Below are positions 43,485-50,732 of a stretch of DNA of 64,000 nt, one piece after another. The stretch is from JBBWZH01 sp035544115 (GTDB lineage Bacteria > Actinomycetota > Actinomycetes > Mycobacteriales > CADCTP01): positions 6,386,001-6,450,000 of the forward strand of contig OY970235.1 of NCBI GenBank assembly GCA_963714145.1, written 5' to 3'. How positions within the stretch are numbered: the first letter of the stretch is position 1; every line of letters starts with the position of its first letter. The position numbers and the translations under genes are program-made. Under the pieces are notes generated by a model. It had not been told where the DNA came from, ran no database searches, and was given only the letters and a program-made list of their open reading frames with translations.

Positions 43485-44435
43485 ATGCCCACATCGAGAG
43501 CCCTCGTCACCGGAGCATCCGGTTTCCTCGGCCGGCACCTGGTGCGGGCGCTCCAGCGCATGTACGACGTGGTCGACGGCGTCGACATCAGCGCGCCCGA
43601 TGAGCGGTGCCCGGGCCCGGGCCGGACCTACCTCGGCGACCTGCGGGACGTGCTGCCCGGGCTGAGCCGCTACGACGCCGTCTTCCACCTGGCGGCCCTG
43701 GTCGGCGGGCGCGGCGGCATCGAGAGCGGGCCACTCACCGTCGCCGGCAACCTCGCCACCGACCTGGCCTTCTTCGAGTACGTCGCCCGCACCCGGCCGG
43801 CTCATGCGGCGTACATGTCCTCCTCCGCGGTCTATCCGGCGCGGCCCGCCGCCCGGGACGCCGGGCGCAACGGCGCCTTCCGCTACGCGGAGGGCAGCGT
43901 GCAGCCGCTCGCGGCCCAGTTCGGGCGTCCGGACGGCACGTACGGTTGGGTGAAGCTGACCGGCGAGCACCTGGCCCACCTCGTCCGCGAGCGGTTCGAC
44001 GTGCCGGTGGTGTGCTACCGCCCCTTCACCGTGTACGGGCCGGAGCAGAGCCGCGACTACCCGGTGGCCGCGATCGCCGCCCGGGCCCTGGCCGGGGAAG
44101 ATCCGCTCACGCTCTGGGGCTCCGGCCGCCAGGTTCGGGACTTCGTCTACATCGACGATGCGGTCGCGGCCATCGCCACGACCCACCGGCAGGAGTCGGC
44201 GCCGGAGCTGAACGTCTGCACGGGCGTCGGCACCGACTTCCTGACCGTCGCCAGGATCGCCGCCGCCTGCGTCGGCTACCAGCCGACGATCCGCGGAGAT
44301 CTCAGCAAACCCGCCGGGGTCGACCGGCGCATCGGCTCGCCGGACCGGCTCAACACGTGGTTCCGGGCGGCGACAACGGTGGCGGACGGAGTGGCCCCGC
44401 TGCTCGAAAGCCTGGCCCGGAACGGGCACCGGTAG
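43485..44435 (+). CDS. NAD-dependent sugar epimerase/dehydratase
   Basis: 316 residues of the extended SDR fold. The NAD loop is VTGASGFLGRHL (about 7-18), the Ser segment is YMSSSAVY, the catalytic YxxxK is in TYGWVKLTGEHL, and RPFTVYGPEQSRDYP is the substrate-side segment of GalE/RmlB/GDP-mannose epimerases. It is the last gene of the cassette and would supply or modify the sugar nucleotide used by the GT4 enzyme. The specific reaction cannot be read from the sequence. Confidence 0.88.
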   Translation: MPTSRALVTGASGFLGRHLVRALQRMYDVVDGVDISAPDERCPGPGRTYLGDLRDVLPGLSRYDAVFHLAALVGGRGGIESGPLTVAGNLATDLAFFEYVARTRPAHAAYMSSSAVYPARPAARDAGRNGAFRYAEGSVQPLAAQFGRPDGTYGWVKLTGEHLAHLVRERFDVPVVCYRPFTVYGPEQSRDYPVAAIAARALAGEDPLTLWGSGRQVRDFVYIDDAVAAIATTHRQESAPELNVCTGVGTDFLTVARIAAACVGYQPTIRGDLSKPAGVDRRIGSPDRLNTWFRAATTVADGVAPLLESLARNGHR

Positions 44436-44473
44436 CCGCCGGCCGGCTGGAAGTGTCAGACCCGGCTGGCACG

Positions 44474-45121
44474 ATGCCCGGCATGGCGAAGCTGAGCAGG
44501 GCAGAGATCTCCGCCGCGGCGGCCGATCGGGGCTGGCGGTACGTGCTGGGTTCGGTCAGCACCTCGGTGCCGGCTGGTTCGCTGGCCGAGGCGGGTGAGC
44601 TGGCGGCGCGGGTGGCCGCGGCCGCCGGCCCGGCCGGCACCGGGTCGGTGCGGCTGGACGTGCGCGCCGACCGGCTGGTCGTCGAGGTGGCCGCCGAGGC
44701 GGTCAGCGCCGGCGGTGGCGAGCTGATCGACCGGATCGGCGCCGTGCTCGGCGAGGCGGCCGGGCCGTCGCCGGTGCAGCGGTTGGAGATCGCCATCGAC
44801 GCGCTGGATATCCCGGCGGTGCTCCCGTTCTGGCGGGCCGTGCTCGACTACGTGAACGAGCCCGGCTCGGACGACTCGATCATGGACCCGCGAGGCCAGG
44901 GCCCTCCGGTCTGGTTCCAGCAGATGGACGCGCCGCGGCCGCAGCGCAACCGCATCCACTTCGACGTGTCCGTCCCGCACGACGAGGCCGAGGCCCGCAT
45001 CAAGGCCACCCTCGCCGGCGGCGGCACCCTGGTCAGCGCGGATGCGGCCCCCGCGTTCTGGATCCTCGCCGACCCGGAAGGCAACGAAGCCTGCATCTGC
45101 ACCTGGCAGGGCCGCGACTGA
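44474..45121 (+). CDS. Degenerate pterin-dehydratase-like domain fused to VOC domain
   Basis: About 215 residues. Residues 5-100 follow the pterin-4a-carbinolamine dehydratase pattern (LSRAEISAAAADRGWRYV, SVRLDV.ADRLVVEV) but lack the catalytic His-His pair. The rest is a VOC/glyoxalase fold (RLEIAIDALDIPAVLPFWRAVLDYV, IHFDVSVPHDEAEARI, FWILADPEGNEACICTW). Such fusions are common in actinomycetes and the function is unknown. The ATG at 44,474 or 44,483 is the start. It lies alone on this strand after the glycan cassette. Confidence 0.8.
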   Translation: MPGMAKLSRAEISAAAADRGWRYVLGSVSTSVPAGSLAEAGELAARVAAAAGPAGTGSVRLDVRADRLVVEVAAEAVSAGGGELIDRIGAVLGEAAGPSPVQRLEIAIDALDIPAVLPFWRAVLDYVNEPGSDDSIMDPRGQGPPVWFQQMDAPRPQRNRIHFDVSVPHDEAEARIKATLAGGGTLVSADAAPAFWILADPEGNEACICTWQGRD

Positions 45122-45184
45122 CCATTGCGCGCGGCGGGCGGCGCGGGCGGGCGGCGCGGCCCGCCCAGCTGGCGGCCGGTCAGA

Positions 45185-45415
45185 TCAGGTCAGGCCGGTA
45201 GCGTCGGACGCGGCGGCCAGCGTCGCCCAGCCGGTTCCGAGCAGCAGCCAGCCGTCATGCCCGGCCTGGCGGTTGGTCGGATCGTGGACCTTGACCTGCC
45301 AATTGCCCGGGCTGGTCTCGCGGGCGTAGGCACTCCTACCCCGGCACATCCCGCGGTGGCTGCCCAGCACGGGCGGCCGATCCGGTCGAATCGCATTCTT
45401 GTTGTCAGTCGGCAT
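45185..45415 (-). CDS. Small hypothetical protein, 76 residues
   Basis: The ATG at 45,415 has GCGAGG upstream. The protein starts MPTDNKNAIRPDRPPVLG and contains RSAYARETSPGNWQVKVHDP and GWLLLGTGWATLAAA. Codon use is acceptable for the host. No family is recognised. It converges on the VOC gene and lies about 250 bp from the IS21 element. Confidence 0.5.
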   Translation of the reverse strand: MPTDNKNAIRPDRPPVLGSHRGMCRGRSAYARETSPGNWQVKVHDPTNRQAGHDGWLLLGTGWATLAAASDATGLT

Positions 45416-45667
45416 GGTTGCCTCGCAGTAACGTTCACCAACGACGACCCGGCGGTGCGTGCCCCGCACCCGCGGCTCGGGCCGGTGACGCGTGTGGTGG
45501 CCCTGAACCCAGGTCTGCTGTCTGCTCAGCAACGCCAAGCCTACGCCAGGCACGCCGGCCCGGGGCCACGACGCAGCCGGACGGTGCGGGCATCTCGTCC
45601 GGCACCGACCCGGGACCCCGGCCGCGACGTCGGTCAACCGGTGCCGCAGTAGCCCGGGCCGCCCAGC
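45416..45667. other. Gap between small ORF and IS21 element, no gene seen
   Basis: This 252-bp flank has no frame with a start, ribosome site and normal codon use. It ends with CCCAGC, the left copy of the IS target duplication. Before insertion it would have continued directly into the promoter region of the SARP gene at 48,733. Confidence 0.5.
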
Positions 45668-45714
45668 TGTCGACGCTCACATAATTCCCGGGGCTGTGTT
45701 CAGATAATTCCCCA
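45668..45714. repeat. IS21 left end, two terminal motif copies
   Basis: The terminal inverted repeat is followed by two TCA(C/G)ATAATTCCC copies about 24 bp apart, likely transposase-binding sites. Confidence 0.8.
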
Positions 45715-45737
45715 GGGGGTGGGCCTCGGGGGTTGTT

Positions 45738-46514
45738 CTACTGGTTGGCCTCCTTCGGTGTCGAGGCGGCTCGCCCGGGTCGCTTGTTGGGGCGGTAGCT
45801 GGGTCCGGTCATGAGGATCTGGTGGCTGGTGTTGATGAGCCGGTCCAGCAGGGACTCGGCGACGACGGGGTTGGGGAACAGCGGGTACCAGTCGGCGGGT
45901 GCGCGGTTGGCGGTGATGATGAGTGACCGGCCGGTGCGGGCGCGTTCGGAGACGAGTTCGTAGAGGTCGTCGGCTTGGGTCGGGGTGAGTTCGCGCATGG
46001 CGAAGTCGTCGAGGATGAGGACGTCGGGTCGGGTGAGTTCGGCGAGGCGGCGGGGCCAGGTGCGGTCGGCGTGGCCGCCGGCGAGGTCGGCCAGGGCGCG
46101 GCTGGTTTTGGTGAAGCGGACGTCGGCGCCGCGGCGGATGGCGAGGTGTCCGAGGCCTTGTGCGACATGGGTTTTCCCGACGCCGACCGGGCCGTGCAGG
46201 ATCACGGACTCGCCAGCGGCGAGCCAGCGCAGGGCGGCGAGGTCGCGGATCTGGGCGGCGGGGAGTTTGGGGTTGGCGGTGAAGTCGAACTCCTCGAGGG
46301 TGACGGGGTGTTCGAACCGGGCGCGGCGCAGCCGCCGCTCCATGCCCATGGCTTCGCGGCGGGTGATTTCGTCGTGGCAGAGGACTTGGAGGAAGTCCAG
46401 GTGGCCGAGTTCGCCGGCTTGGGCTTGGACCAGGCGGGCGTCGAGGGTGTGCAGCATGCCGGAGAGCTTCAGCGCGCGCAGGCTGTCGTGCAGGGCGGTG
46501 TCCAGGACGGTCAT
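45738..46514 (-). CDS. istB: IS21-family helper ATPase IstB
   Basis: 258 residues of the AAA+ transposition helper. It has an N-terminal helical domain (LHDSLRALKLSGMLHTL), Walker A GPVGVGKTH, Walker B VLILDDFAM and sensor ITANRAPADW. IstB assembles on target DNA and stimulates IstA. Its ATG overlaps the stop of the small upstream ORF (ATGA), so translation is coupled through the IS operon. Full family length and no disruption suggest an active element. Confidence 0.95.
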   Translation of the reverse strand: MTVLDTALHDSLRALKLSGMLHTLDARLVQAQAGELGHLDFLQVLCHDEITRREAMGMERRLRRARFEHPVTLEEFDFTANPKLPAAQIRDLAALRWLAAGESVILHGPVGVGKTHVAQGLGHLAIRRGADVRFTKTSRALADLAGGHADRTWPRRLAELTRPDVLILDDFAMRELTPTQADDLYELVSERARTGRSLIITANRAPADWYPLFPNPVVAESLLDRLINTSHQILMTGPSYRPNKRPGRAASTPKEANQ

Positions 46515-46744
46515 CGGGTCTCCTGCTTGGGCTGGCGGTCGGGCTGGTAGAGGAAGCCGAACACGGCGCTCATCAGGTCCACCCAGTCGGTGCCCGCCGG
46601 TGGCGGGTAGCTGTGGGCGGTGAGTACGTCGGCGAGATCAAGGATCAGGCCGTAGGTGAACCGGGGATCGGCCGCCGGTGTGGGCAGCGGGTAGGCCGGC
46701 CCGGCGGCGGCGTGGGCGGTCTTGGTCTGGGTGGTCTGGGTCAT
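46511..46744 (-). CDS. Small ORF between istA and istB
   Basis: 77 residues. The N-terminus is low-complexity and the C-terminal half reads FTYGLILDLADVLTAHSYPP..DWVDLMSAVFGFLY. It overlaps istA (46,741-46,744) and istB (46,511-46,514), both by ATGA-type junctions, so it is an integral part of the element. Small extra ORFs occur in some actinobacterial IS21 relatives; the role is unknown. Confidence 0.75.
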   Translation of the reverse strand: MTQTTQTKTAHAAAGPAYPLPTPAADPRFTYGLILDLADVLTAHSYPPPAGTDWVDLMSAVFGFLYQPDRQPKQETR

Positions 46745-48429
46745 GGCGCTGTTCCCTCGGCGCGGTCGTCGTCACAGCCCTCACCGTGGCCGGTGTGGGC
46801 CTCGCCCGAGGTGGCCGGGTCCTGGCCGAGCGGGCCGGTCGTGGTCGGCAGGGGGACGGTGGGCAGGGGGACGACGTTGGAGAACAGCTGCGTCGGGCCA
46901 CGCAGGTGCGCGGCGGCACCGCCGTCACCGGCGGCCGGCGCGGGCGGGTCGGTCTCGACGCCGGCGGCGAGGATTCCTTTGATGGTGCGGTAGGAGGGGT
47001 CCCCGACTGCGGTGGCCTTGGCGCAGGCGGCCTCCAGCCGCGCAGTGCTGTATTTGTCGGCCAGGCCGAGCACGCCTTGGGCGGCGCGGAGCCGGAACAG
47101 TGCGTTGACCGCCAGCAGGCCGGCGATCACCTCGGCGGTGGCCGGGCCGATCTGCCCGGCGCGGGTGCGGCACCAGATCGGGGTCCGCATCCGGAACGCG
47201 ACCTTCTCCGGCGGGTAGTGGGCGAAGTCGGTCTGCTTCCCCTGCGTCTTGACCGGGTGCGTGGCGACCAACTGTCCATTGTGGAACAGCTGCACGGTGG
47301 TCGGGGTGGCCCGGGCGTCGAGCCGCTCACCGATCAGCCGCCAGGGCACCGAGTAGATCGTGCGCCCGACCTTGGCGTGGATGTCCGGCCCGACGGTGGC
47401 CCTCGACCAGCTGGCGAGCACGAACTCCCGCGCCGGCAGCGGCCGCAGCGCCGCGGCCTCGATCGCCGCGAACACCGCGGCGGGCGCGGCGCCGTGCAGT
47501 GGCCGGCATGCCCGCCGGCCGGCGACCTGCAGGGACCACTCGACCGCGGCTGCCTGCATCTGCGCGAGCGAGGTGAACTCCCGCCCGCGCCAGAAGCTGT
47601 CCCGGATATAGGGCATCGGCCGCTCGATACGGGCCTTGTCCCGCGGCTTGCCCGCCCGCGCCGGGTCGACCAGCACCCCGTGGTGGTCGGCCAGCTCGGC
47701 ATAGGACCGGTTGATCTTCGGGTCATACAGGTCCGGCCGGTCCACCCCGGTCCGCAGATTGTCCGGCACCAGCCGCGCAGGGGCGCCGCCGAAGAACGCG
47801 AACGCCGCCACGTGCGCCTCGGTCCACGCCCGCTGATCCATCACCAGGACCGGGCGCACGAACAGGTACCGCGAGCAGGCCAGCACCATCGCGAACGCCC
47901 ACACCCGCCGCCGCCGGCCCGTGCCCGGCTCGACCCAGTGCCCCAGGTGCCCGTAGTCGATCTGAGCTTCCTCACCGGGCGGGGTGTCGGTCTCCTCCCG
48001 CAGCACCACCACCCGGTCCCGCCGCGCCTCCTCCGCGACGTTGGCCGCCACATACCGCTTCAGCGACGCCACACTGGCGGCCAGACCCTGCTCGTCACGC
48101 AGCCGCTGGTGGATCGTCGCCTGCGTCACCCCGGCCTTCAGCATCTCCACGATGTACTCGTGATGCGCGGCGATCTGCGGCCACGTCGTCTGCCGCAGCC
48201 TGGTGTCGGCCAGCTGCGGGAACCAGCCAGCCACCAGCTCGCCCCAGTCCCCGGCCGTCATCGCCGGCCCACCCGGGGCCAGCCCCGCGGCCACCGCCGG
48301 GGCCAGGTACTTACGGATCGTCTTGCGGTCCACCCCCAGCGACACCGACACCTCGCTCAGCGAGCGGCCCGCATACCAGTGGATCAAGATCTCGGTCACA
48401 TCGACCACGTCGAACGTTCTCCTCGCCAT
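46741..48429 (-). CDS. istA: IS21-family transposase IstA
   Basis: About 562 residues from the ATG at 48,429, which gives ARRTFDVVDVTEIL. An N-terminal HTH (SLSEVSVSLGVDRKTIRKYL) precedes the DDE catalytic core, whose acidic residues lie in AQIDYGHLG, LVPDNLRTG and KARIERPMPYIR. A C-terminal beta-barrel-like domain (VGRTIYSVPWRLIGERLDAR) follows. IstA binds the multiple terminal motifs and catalyses copy-out transposition. The frame is open 19 codons upstream, but the ATG at 48,429 gives the normal family start. Confidence 0.95.
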   Translation of the reverse strand: MARRTFDVVDVTEILIHWYAGRSLSEVSVSLGVDRKTIRKYLAPAVAAGLAPGGPAMTAGDWGELVAGWFPQLADTRLRQTTWPQIAAHHEYIVEMLKAGVTQATIHQRLRDEQGLAASVASLKRYVAANVAEEARRDRVVVLREETDTPPGEEAQIDYGHLGHWVEPGTGRRRRVWAFAMVLACSRYLFVRPVLVMDQRAWTEAHVAAFAFFGGAPARLVPDNLRTGVDRPDLYDPKINRSYAELADHHGVLVDPARAGKPRDKARIERPMPYIRDSFWRGREFTSLAQMQAAAVEWSLQVAGRRACRPLHGAAPAAVFAAIEAAALRPLPAREFVLASWSRATVGPDIHAKVGRTIYSVPWRLIGERLDARATPTTVQLFHNGQLVATHPVKTQGKQTDFAHYPPEKVAFRMRTPIWCRTRAGQIGPATAEVIAGLLAVNALFRLRAAQGVLGLADKYSTARLEAACAKATAVGDPSYRTIKGILAAGVETDPPAPAAGDGGAAAHLRGPTQLFSNVVPLPTVPLPTTTGPLGQDPATSGEAHTGHGEGCDDDRAEGTAP

Positions 48430-48507
48430 CGGCTCCCCCGTCACCCGGACGAGGCAGCACCCTGCACGACTAGCGAGGACCACCACCCGACGGCACGCTC
48501 GCCGTCC

Positions 48508-48597
48508 CCATGGGAATTACCTGAGCGACGAGCAACCGGGGTGGGGAATTACCTGAGCGTCAAACCCGACAACTGGGGAATTTCGTGAGCGCCGACA
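48508..48597. repeat. IS21 right end, three terminal motif copies
   Basis: Three inverted copies of GCTCA(C/G)(G)(T/A)AATTCCC lie near 48,511, 48,543 and 48,574. The outermost forms the terminal inverted repeat matching the left end. Confidence 0.8.
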
Positions 48598-48611
48598 CCC
48601 AGCTGTCCGGT

Positions 48612-48656
48612 GGCGCCTGCTGGCGCCAGCGCCGTCGCCGAATTGGCTGTGCCAAT
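48612..48656. promoter_or_regulatory. Two inverted repeats upstream of the SARP gene
   Basis: GGCGCC-TGCT-GGCGCC (48,612-48,627) is followed by ATTGGC-TGT-GCCAAT (48,642-48,656), both perfect. They lie between the IS21 right end and the regulator start, in relatively AT-rich DNA. The second is a candidate operator; the IS insertion has replaced everything further upstream. Confidence 0.4.
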
Positions 48657-48732
48657 GTGCCGGAAACATGTATGAGATTGGCGAGATCGGCACTCCGTAC
48701 GGGCGAGAAGCAGAGCTCCGCGACGGGAGGGC

Positions 48733-49491
48733 GTGTTGCTAAAGCTGCGTGTACTGGGGCCAGTCGAGCTGTCCGTGGATGGCGGCCGTACGGACTTGGG
48801 GCCGCCCCGGCAACGGGCGGTGCTTGCCGCGCTGGCCGTCGACGCCGACCGGCCGGTGGCCATCGACGAGTTGATCGAGCGGGTCTGGGGGGTCGACCCG
48901 CCACCCGGAGCGCGCAGCGGGCTGTACAGCTACGTGACCCGGTTGCGGCAGGCACTCACCCGCGACGCGGTGCCGGAGACCGCACTGCGGCTGGCCTCCC
49001 GGGCCGGCGGCTACGAGCTGGCGGTCGACACCGAACTGGTGGACGTACACCGCTTCCGCCGGCTGATCCGCGCGGTCTGGTCCGGTGCGGCCGACGACGA
49101 CTGCCTTGCCGAACTGATCGACCAGGCCGTCTGGCGCTGGCGCGGCCCGGCCCTGGCCGGCCTCTCCGGCGACTGGGCCGAGCGCACCCGCCAGTTGCTC
49201 GAGCAGGAACGCGTGGACGCCGTGGTCCTCTGGGCCGGCACCCAACTGCAGCGCGGGCGCACCGGCCCGGTCGTCAGCACGCTGCGCGGCCTGGTCGACG
49301 AACATCCGCTGGTCGAACCCCTCGCCGCCCGGTTGATCGAAGCCCTCGGCCGCGATGGCCGCACCGCCGAAGCCCTCGATTGGTACGCGATGACCCGCCG
49401 CCGGCTGATAGAGGCCCTCGGCACCGAACCCGGCGCTGATCTCCGCCGGATGCACCAGGCCGTGCTGACCGGCAACCTTCAATCCGCCTGA
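48733..49491 (+). CDS. SARP-type (BTAD) transcriptional regulator
   Basis: 252 residues: an OmpR-like winged helix (LRVLGPVELSVDGG... RQRAVLAALA, IDELIERVWG) and a bacterial transcriptional activator domain (VHRFRRLIRA, WRGPALAGLSGDW, ARLIEALGRDGRTAEALDWY). This matches short SARPs that activate biosynthetic clusters through direct repeats near promoters. The GTG at 48,733 or TTG at 48,736 is the start; GGGAGG fits the TTG spacing better. The IS21 element ends only 135 bp upstream and may have cut off or supplied control sequences. Confidence 0.88.
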   Translation: MLLKLRVLGPVELSVDGGRTDLGPPRQRAVLAALAVDADRPVAIDELIERVWGVDPPPGARSGLYSYVTRLRQALTRDAVPETALRLASRAGGYELAVDTELVDVHRFRRLIRAVWSGAADDDCLAELIDQAVWRWRGPALAGLSGDWAERTRQLLEQERVDAVVLWAGTQLQRGRTGPVVSTLRGLVDEHPLVEPLAARLIEALGRDGRTAEALDWYAMTRRRLIEALGTEPGADLRRMHQAVLTGNLQSA

Positions 49492-49567
49492 CCGCACCGA
49501 CCGGTGGGGTGCTGGCGGACGCGGCCGGTCGGCTGGAGATCCGTTCCGGCCCGGCCGCCAGGTCTCC

Positions 49568-49996
49568 CTAGGCAGTGCGGGCCGGGGCCCGCCGGTCGGT
49601 GATCTGGAAGGTCGGGTGGTCGGCGGGGTCGGGCAGGGCCCGGAAGGTGCGGCCGACGGTGGGCAGCTTCCCGTACCGGGCCAGGTAGGCCTCGATCAGC
49701 GGTGGCCGCTGCTCGACCGGCACCTCGACGACGCCGAACTCCTCGACCCGCCCGCGCCGGGTGAGCCGCCCGGTGCCGGCCGCGCGCAGGTTGCGCGACC
49801 ACTCGGTGTGGCCGTACGCGCCGACCAGGTACTCCCGGCCGTCGCGTTCGAGAATCGCCACCGGCGTCGACCGCCACTGGCCGGAGGCTCGCCCGCGTAC
49901 CGAGAGCAGGCTGACCACCGAGGGCCGGAACAGCCGTGCCATCCGACCGCCGATGACGCGCGCCGCCCAGGGCGGCCGCAGGTAGGCGCTGGTCAC
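49568..49996 (-). CDS. Nitroreductase/deazaflavin (F420)-dependent oxidoreductase
   Basis: 142 residues of the split-barrel DDN-like fold: LFRPSVVSLLSVRGRASGQWRSTPVAI, YLVGAYGHTEWSRNLRAAG and a C-terminal YLARYGKLP. F420-dependent reductases of this size are typical of actinomycetes; the substrate is unknown. The GTG at 49,996 has GGGAGG 7 bp upstream and overlaps the stop of a 29-codon ORF (GTGA). It is divergent from the MarR regulator, its likely controller. Confidence 0.85.
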   Translation of the reverse strand: MTSAYLRPPWAARVIGGRMARLFRPSVVSLLSVRGRASGQWRSTPVAILERDGREYLVGAYGHTEWSRNLRAAGTGRLTRRGRVEEFGVVEVPVEQRPPLIEAYLARYGKLPTVGRTFRALPDPADHPTFQITDRRAPARTA

Positions 49997-50082
49997 GAGG
50001 CGGCCTCCCGAGTGAGCATCGCAGGTGCCGGCTGGGGCGCCGCGGAGCGGAGCGAGGGGGGTCGCCGGGCGGGCACAGTCAT
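49993..50082 (-). CDS. 29-residue leader ORF coupled to the nitroreductase gene
   Basis: The ATG at 50,082 has GAAGGAG 5 bp upstream, one of the best ribosome sites in the window. The peptide (MTVPARRPPSLRS...) is Arg/Pro/Ala-rich and its TGA overlaps the nitroreductase GTG. It may only relay ribosomes to the next gene, or act as a regulatory leader. No homologue is recalled. Confidence 0.5.
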   Translation of the reverse strand: MTVPARRPPSLRSAAPQPAPAMLTREAAS

Positions 50083-50131
50083 GACGTCTCCTTCGTAGCG
50101 AGGCAGTAGCGCACGACTCGACGCTAGAAGA

Positions 50132-50157
50132 CGAATCATTAGATGTCAAACGATTCG
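50132..50157. promoter_or_regulatory. Candidate MarR operator
   Basis: CGAATC and GATTCG are perfect outer arms. The inner core TCATTAGA-TG-TCAAACGA is a near-palindrome (6 of 8). The site sits in a locally AT-rich stretch between the divergent MarR and nitroreductase leader starts and has the usual length of MarR sites. Confidence 0.6.
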
Positions 50158-50185
50158 ATGGCTACGCATCGGCTACGATCAGCCG

Positions 50186-50650
50186 GTGCCAGCACCTGCC
50201 CGGCCGCCGGTCGGCCGCACTCTCGCGCGCACCGCCAAGGTGGTCAGCCGCGCCTTCGACGACGCGTTGACCACGGCCGGCGGGTCCCTGCCGATCTGGC
50301 TGATCATGATCTCGCTGCGTACCGAACGCTCGGAGACGCAGCGGGAGTTGGCCGAGGCGGTCGGGATCAAGGCCGCGACCCTGACCCACCACCTGAACGC
50401 GATGGAGGCCGACGGCCTGGTCGTGCGACGCCGCAAGCCGGACAACCGGCGGGTGCACGACGTGCAGCTGTCCGACCGCGGCGAGGCCCTGTTCCATCGG
50501 CTCGCCGCCGCGGCGGTCAGCCACGACCGCCGGCTGCGAGCCGGGCTCAGCGACGACGACCTCGCCACCCTGGACCACCTGCTCGACCGGCTCCGGCACA
50601 ACGTCGCCGACCCCAGCCTGGCCGAGCCGCTGGACCAGCGCCCGGCTTGA
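50186..50650 (+). CDS. MarR-family transcriptional regulator
   Basis: 154 residues with the MarR winged helix: SETQRELAEAVGIKAATLTHHLNAMEADGLVVRRRKPDNRRVHDVQL carries the recognition helix and the wing arginines. The family usually represses a divergent gene until a small ligand binds. Here the divergent gene is the F420-type reductase and a palindrome lies between them. The GTG at 50,186 is the start. ALDH7 follows 82 bp downstream with its own ribosome site. Confidence 0.88.
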   Translation: MPAPARPPVGRTLARTAKVVSRAFDDALTTAGGSLPIWLIMISLRTERSETQRELAEAVGIKAATLTHHLNAMEADGLVVRRRKPDNRRVHDVQLSDRGEALFHRLAAAAVSHDRRLRAGLSDDDLATLDHLLDRLRHNVADPSLAEPLDQRPA

Positions 50651-50732
50651 CCCCGAGCCGGGCCCGGGCGGCTCTACCATCGCTGCGCGGCGGGCGGCGA
50701 TCCGGCCGGCCCGTCCGGCCGAGGAGGTTGCC

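Larger units (their letters stand above)
45668..48597 (-). mobile_element. Intact IS21-family insertion sequence
   Basis: A 2930-bp element with istA, a small intermediate ORF and istB on the minus strand. The ends are TGTCGACGCTCAC (45,668) and the inverted TGTCGGCGCTCAC (ending 48,597). The flanking CCCAGC is duplicated at 45,662-45,667 and 48,598-48,603. Each end carries further copies of a GCTCASRTAATTCCC-type motif: two at the left and three at the right, the expected transposase-binding sites of IS21 elements. All genes look undamaged, so recent insertion is likely. Confidence 0.93.

Noticed and set aside
45435..45680. Small minus-strand ORF spanning the IS21 left boundary
   Set aside because: It crosses the insertion junction, has atypical composition and has no ribosome site.
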